A stretch of 6,718 bases of DNA from Tannerella sp. GTDB taxonomy: Bacteria; Bacteroidota; Bacteroidia; Bacteroidales; Tannerellaceae. The stretch covers positions 1-6,718 of the forward strand of contig JAIRLL010000068.1 of NCBI GenBank assembly GCA_031259505.1, written 5' to 3'. The notes beneath the pieces are model-generated. The model ran no database searches, was not told where the DNA came from, and saw nothing but the letters and a program-made list of their open reading frames with translations. How positions within the stretch are numbered: the first letter of the stretch is position 1; every line of letters starts with the position of its first letter. Positions 6,107 through 6,718 of the stretch are shown one piece after another. Both the position numbers and the translations under genes were made by a program.

Positions 6107-6616
6107 ATGAAAAGAATAGGTCTTCTTTCGGACACGCACGCATGGTGGGACGAAAAATATGTCGCATTCTTCAGTCCGTGCGACGAGATATGGCATGCGG
6201 GCGACATCGGGTCGGAAGCGCTGGCCGAAAAACTGGCGCTCGTCCGGCCGCTGCGAGCCGTGTACGGCAATATCGACAGTCATAATCTGCGTATGAAATA
6301 TCCCAAAACCATGCATTTCACGGTCGAAGCGTGCCGTGTGATGATGACGCATATCGGCGGCTATCCGGGGCGATACGAGCCGTCGATTCGCGCGGAACTG
6401 CTCGAAACGAAGCCGCACCTCTTCGTCGCAGGACATTCGCACATCCTGAAAATCATGTTCGACCGGCGCCTGAACTGCCTCCACATCAATCCCGGCGCCG
6501 CAGGGCAAAGCGGATTCCATCAGGTGCGCACGCTCGTCCGGTTCACGGTCGACGGCGCCGCAGTCAAAGACCTCGAAGTGATTGAACTGGGCGGCCACAA
6601 ACAGGCCGGCGGGTGA
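6107..6616 (+). CDS. YfcE/MJ0936-type metallophosphoesterase
   Basis: This encodes 169 residues from ATG 6107 to TGA 6614-6616. The frame is open far upstream, but only as antisense of ppk1. The protein proper starts MKRIGLLSDTH, with the first metal-binding motif at its usual place near the N-terminus, right after the promoter gap. All calcineurin-like motifs are present: SDTH (8-11, Asp9 and His11), AGDIG (31-35, Asp33), YGNID (53-57, Asn55), MTHIGG (80-85, His82) and AGHSH (108-112, His110 and His112). These bind two divalent metals that activate water for phosphodiester or phosphomonoester hydrolysis. Length and motif spacing fit the small YfcE/MJ0936 phosphodiesterases, which hydrolyse artificial diesters in vitro and whose natural substrate is mostly unknown. 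No signal peptide is visible, so it is likely cytosolic. It is divergent from ppk1; a link to polyphosphate is speculative. A hairpin follows 2 bp after the stop. Confidence 0.93.
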   Translation: MKRIGLLSDTHAWWDEKYVAFFSPCDEIWHAGDIGSEALAEKLALVRPLRAVYGNIDSHNLRMKYPKTMHFTVEACRVMMTHIGGYPGRYEPSIRAELLETKPHLFVAGHSHILKIMFDRRLNCLHINPGAAGQSGFHQVRTLVRFTVDGAAVKDLEVIELGGHKQAGG

Positions 6617-6618
6617 AT

Positions 6619-6678
6619 GTCCACGAATTACACGAATTTTCTCATGTCAGTTCGTGTAAATTCGTGCAATTCGTGGAC
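6619..6678. repeat. Hairpin built from tandem CGAATT-type units
   Basis: Bases 6619-6639 pair with 6658-6678 over 21 positions, with one A/C mismatch (6630/6667) and an 18-nt loop. The arms are themselves near-tandem: CCACGAATTA then CACGAATT on the left, and TTCGTGTAAA, TTCGTGCAAT, TCGTGGAC on the right, so an extra half-unit lies in the loop (6651-6657). The mismatch is A-C in a plus-strand transcript but a U-G wobble in a minus-strand one. The stem begins 2 bp after the phosphoesterase stop and has no clear T-run after it. It may help end transcription or belong to a dispersed intergenic repeat family. Confidence 0.8.
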
Positions 6679-6697
6679 AAAGTAAATTTTGAAAATT

Positions 6698-6718
6698 ATG
6701 GAATTATGTGAATACGAA
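6698..6718 (+). CDS. Possible start of a further gene (7 codons visible)
   Basis: ATG at 6698 opens a frame reading MELCEYE to the window end, preceded by an A/T-rich stretch with a near promoter-like TAAATTTTG (6683-6691). Seven codons are too few to identify a product or to prove that this is a gene. It is listed because an A/T-rich leader ending in ATG after a hairpin is the gene-start pattern seen elsewhere in this window. Confidence 0.3.

Noticed and set aside
3740..6616. A 958-codon plus-strand open frame running across ppk1 into the phosphoesterase gene.
   Set aside because: It is in exact codon register with ppk1 on the other strand. It stays open because ppk1 uses no TTA, CTA or TCA codons, and it joins the real phosphoesterase frame by chance. 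The translation before residue M of MKRIGLLSDTH shows no recognisable domain, and the ppk1 side carries all catalytic motifs.

Overview
The window reads as chromosomal DNA from a Bacteroidota (probably Bacteroidales) with fairly GC-rich coding sequence. Three things point there: promoter-like boxes of the TAnnTTTG type in AT-rich intergenic gaps, no Shine-Dalgarno-like sequence before the starts, and a lipoprotein-type exported protein beside a GH116 glycosidase. Genus cannot be fixed from the sequence. Most of the window is core and housekeeping DNA. I see no mobile element, CRISPR array, tRNA, rRNA or phage gene.

Layout. 1-483 (+) is the C-terminal end of a GH116 (GBA2-type) glycoside hydrolase, cut by the window edge. 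27 bp later, 511-1110 (+) encodes a small predicted lipoprotein that looks like an RbsD/FucU-type sugar mutarotase. These two probably form a sugar-processing unit. A convergent gap (1111-1226) holds a hairpin built of 7-bp units. On the minus strand, an RsmI-like tetrapyrrole-methylase-fold methyltransferase (2511 down to 1807) is followed 7 bp later by a WbpD/WlbB-type hexapeptide N-acetyltransferase (1799 down to 1227), probably one operon. A short gap (2512-2616) contains a perfect 16-bp inverted repeat, each arm carrying a TACATTTG box, so the palindrome looks like a symmetric divergent promoter. It would drive the minus-strand operon and the plus-strand RsmF-like 16S rRNA m5C methyltransferase (2617-3987). 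The latter overlaps by 77 bp, tail to tail, with a complete polyphosphate kinase gene ppk1 (6052 down to 3911). A second compact divergent gap (6053-6106) separates ppk1 from a small YfcE/MJ0936-type metallophosphoesterase (6107-6616). The right edge holds a second tandem-unit hairpin (6619-6678) and possibly the first seven codons of another gene.

Functionally there are three loose themes: glycoside breakdown with sugar mutarotation (left), two predicted methyltransferases of families that modify the decoding region of 16S rRNA (middle), and phosphate/polyphosphate metabolism (right). The acetyltransferase for a surface-polysaccharide sugar sits away from any visible polysaccharide cluster.

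No clearly new multi-gene system is visible. The best leads are the palindromic two-way promoter between the two methyltransferase genes, the exported RbsD-like protein, and the two hairpins made of short tandem units.
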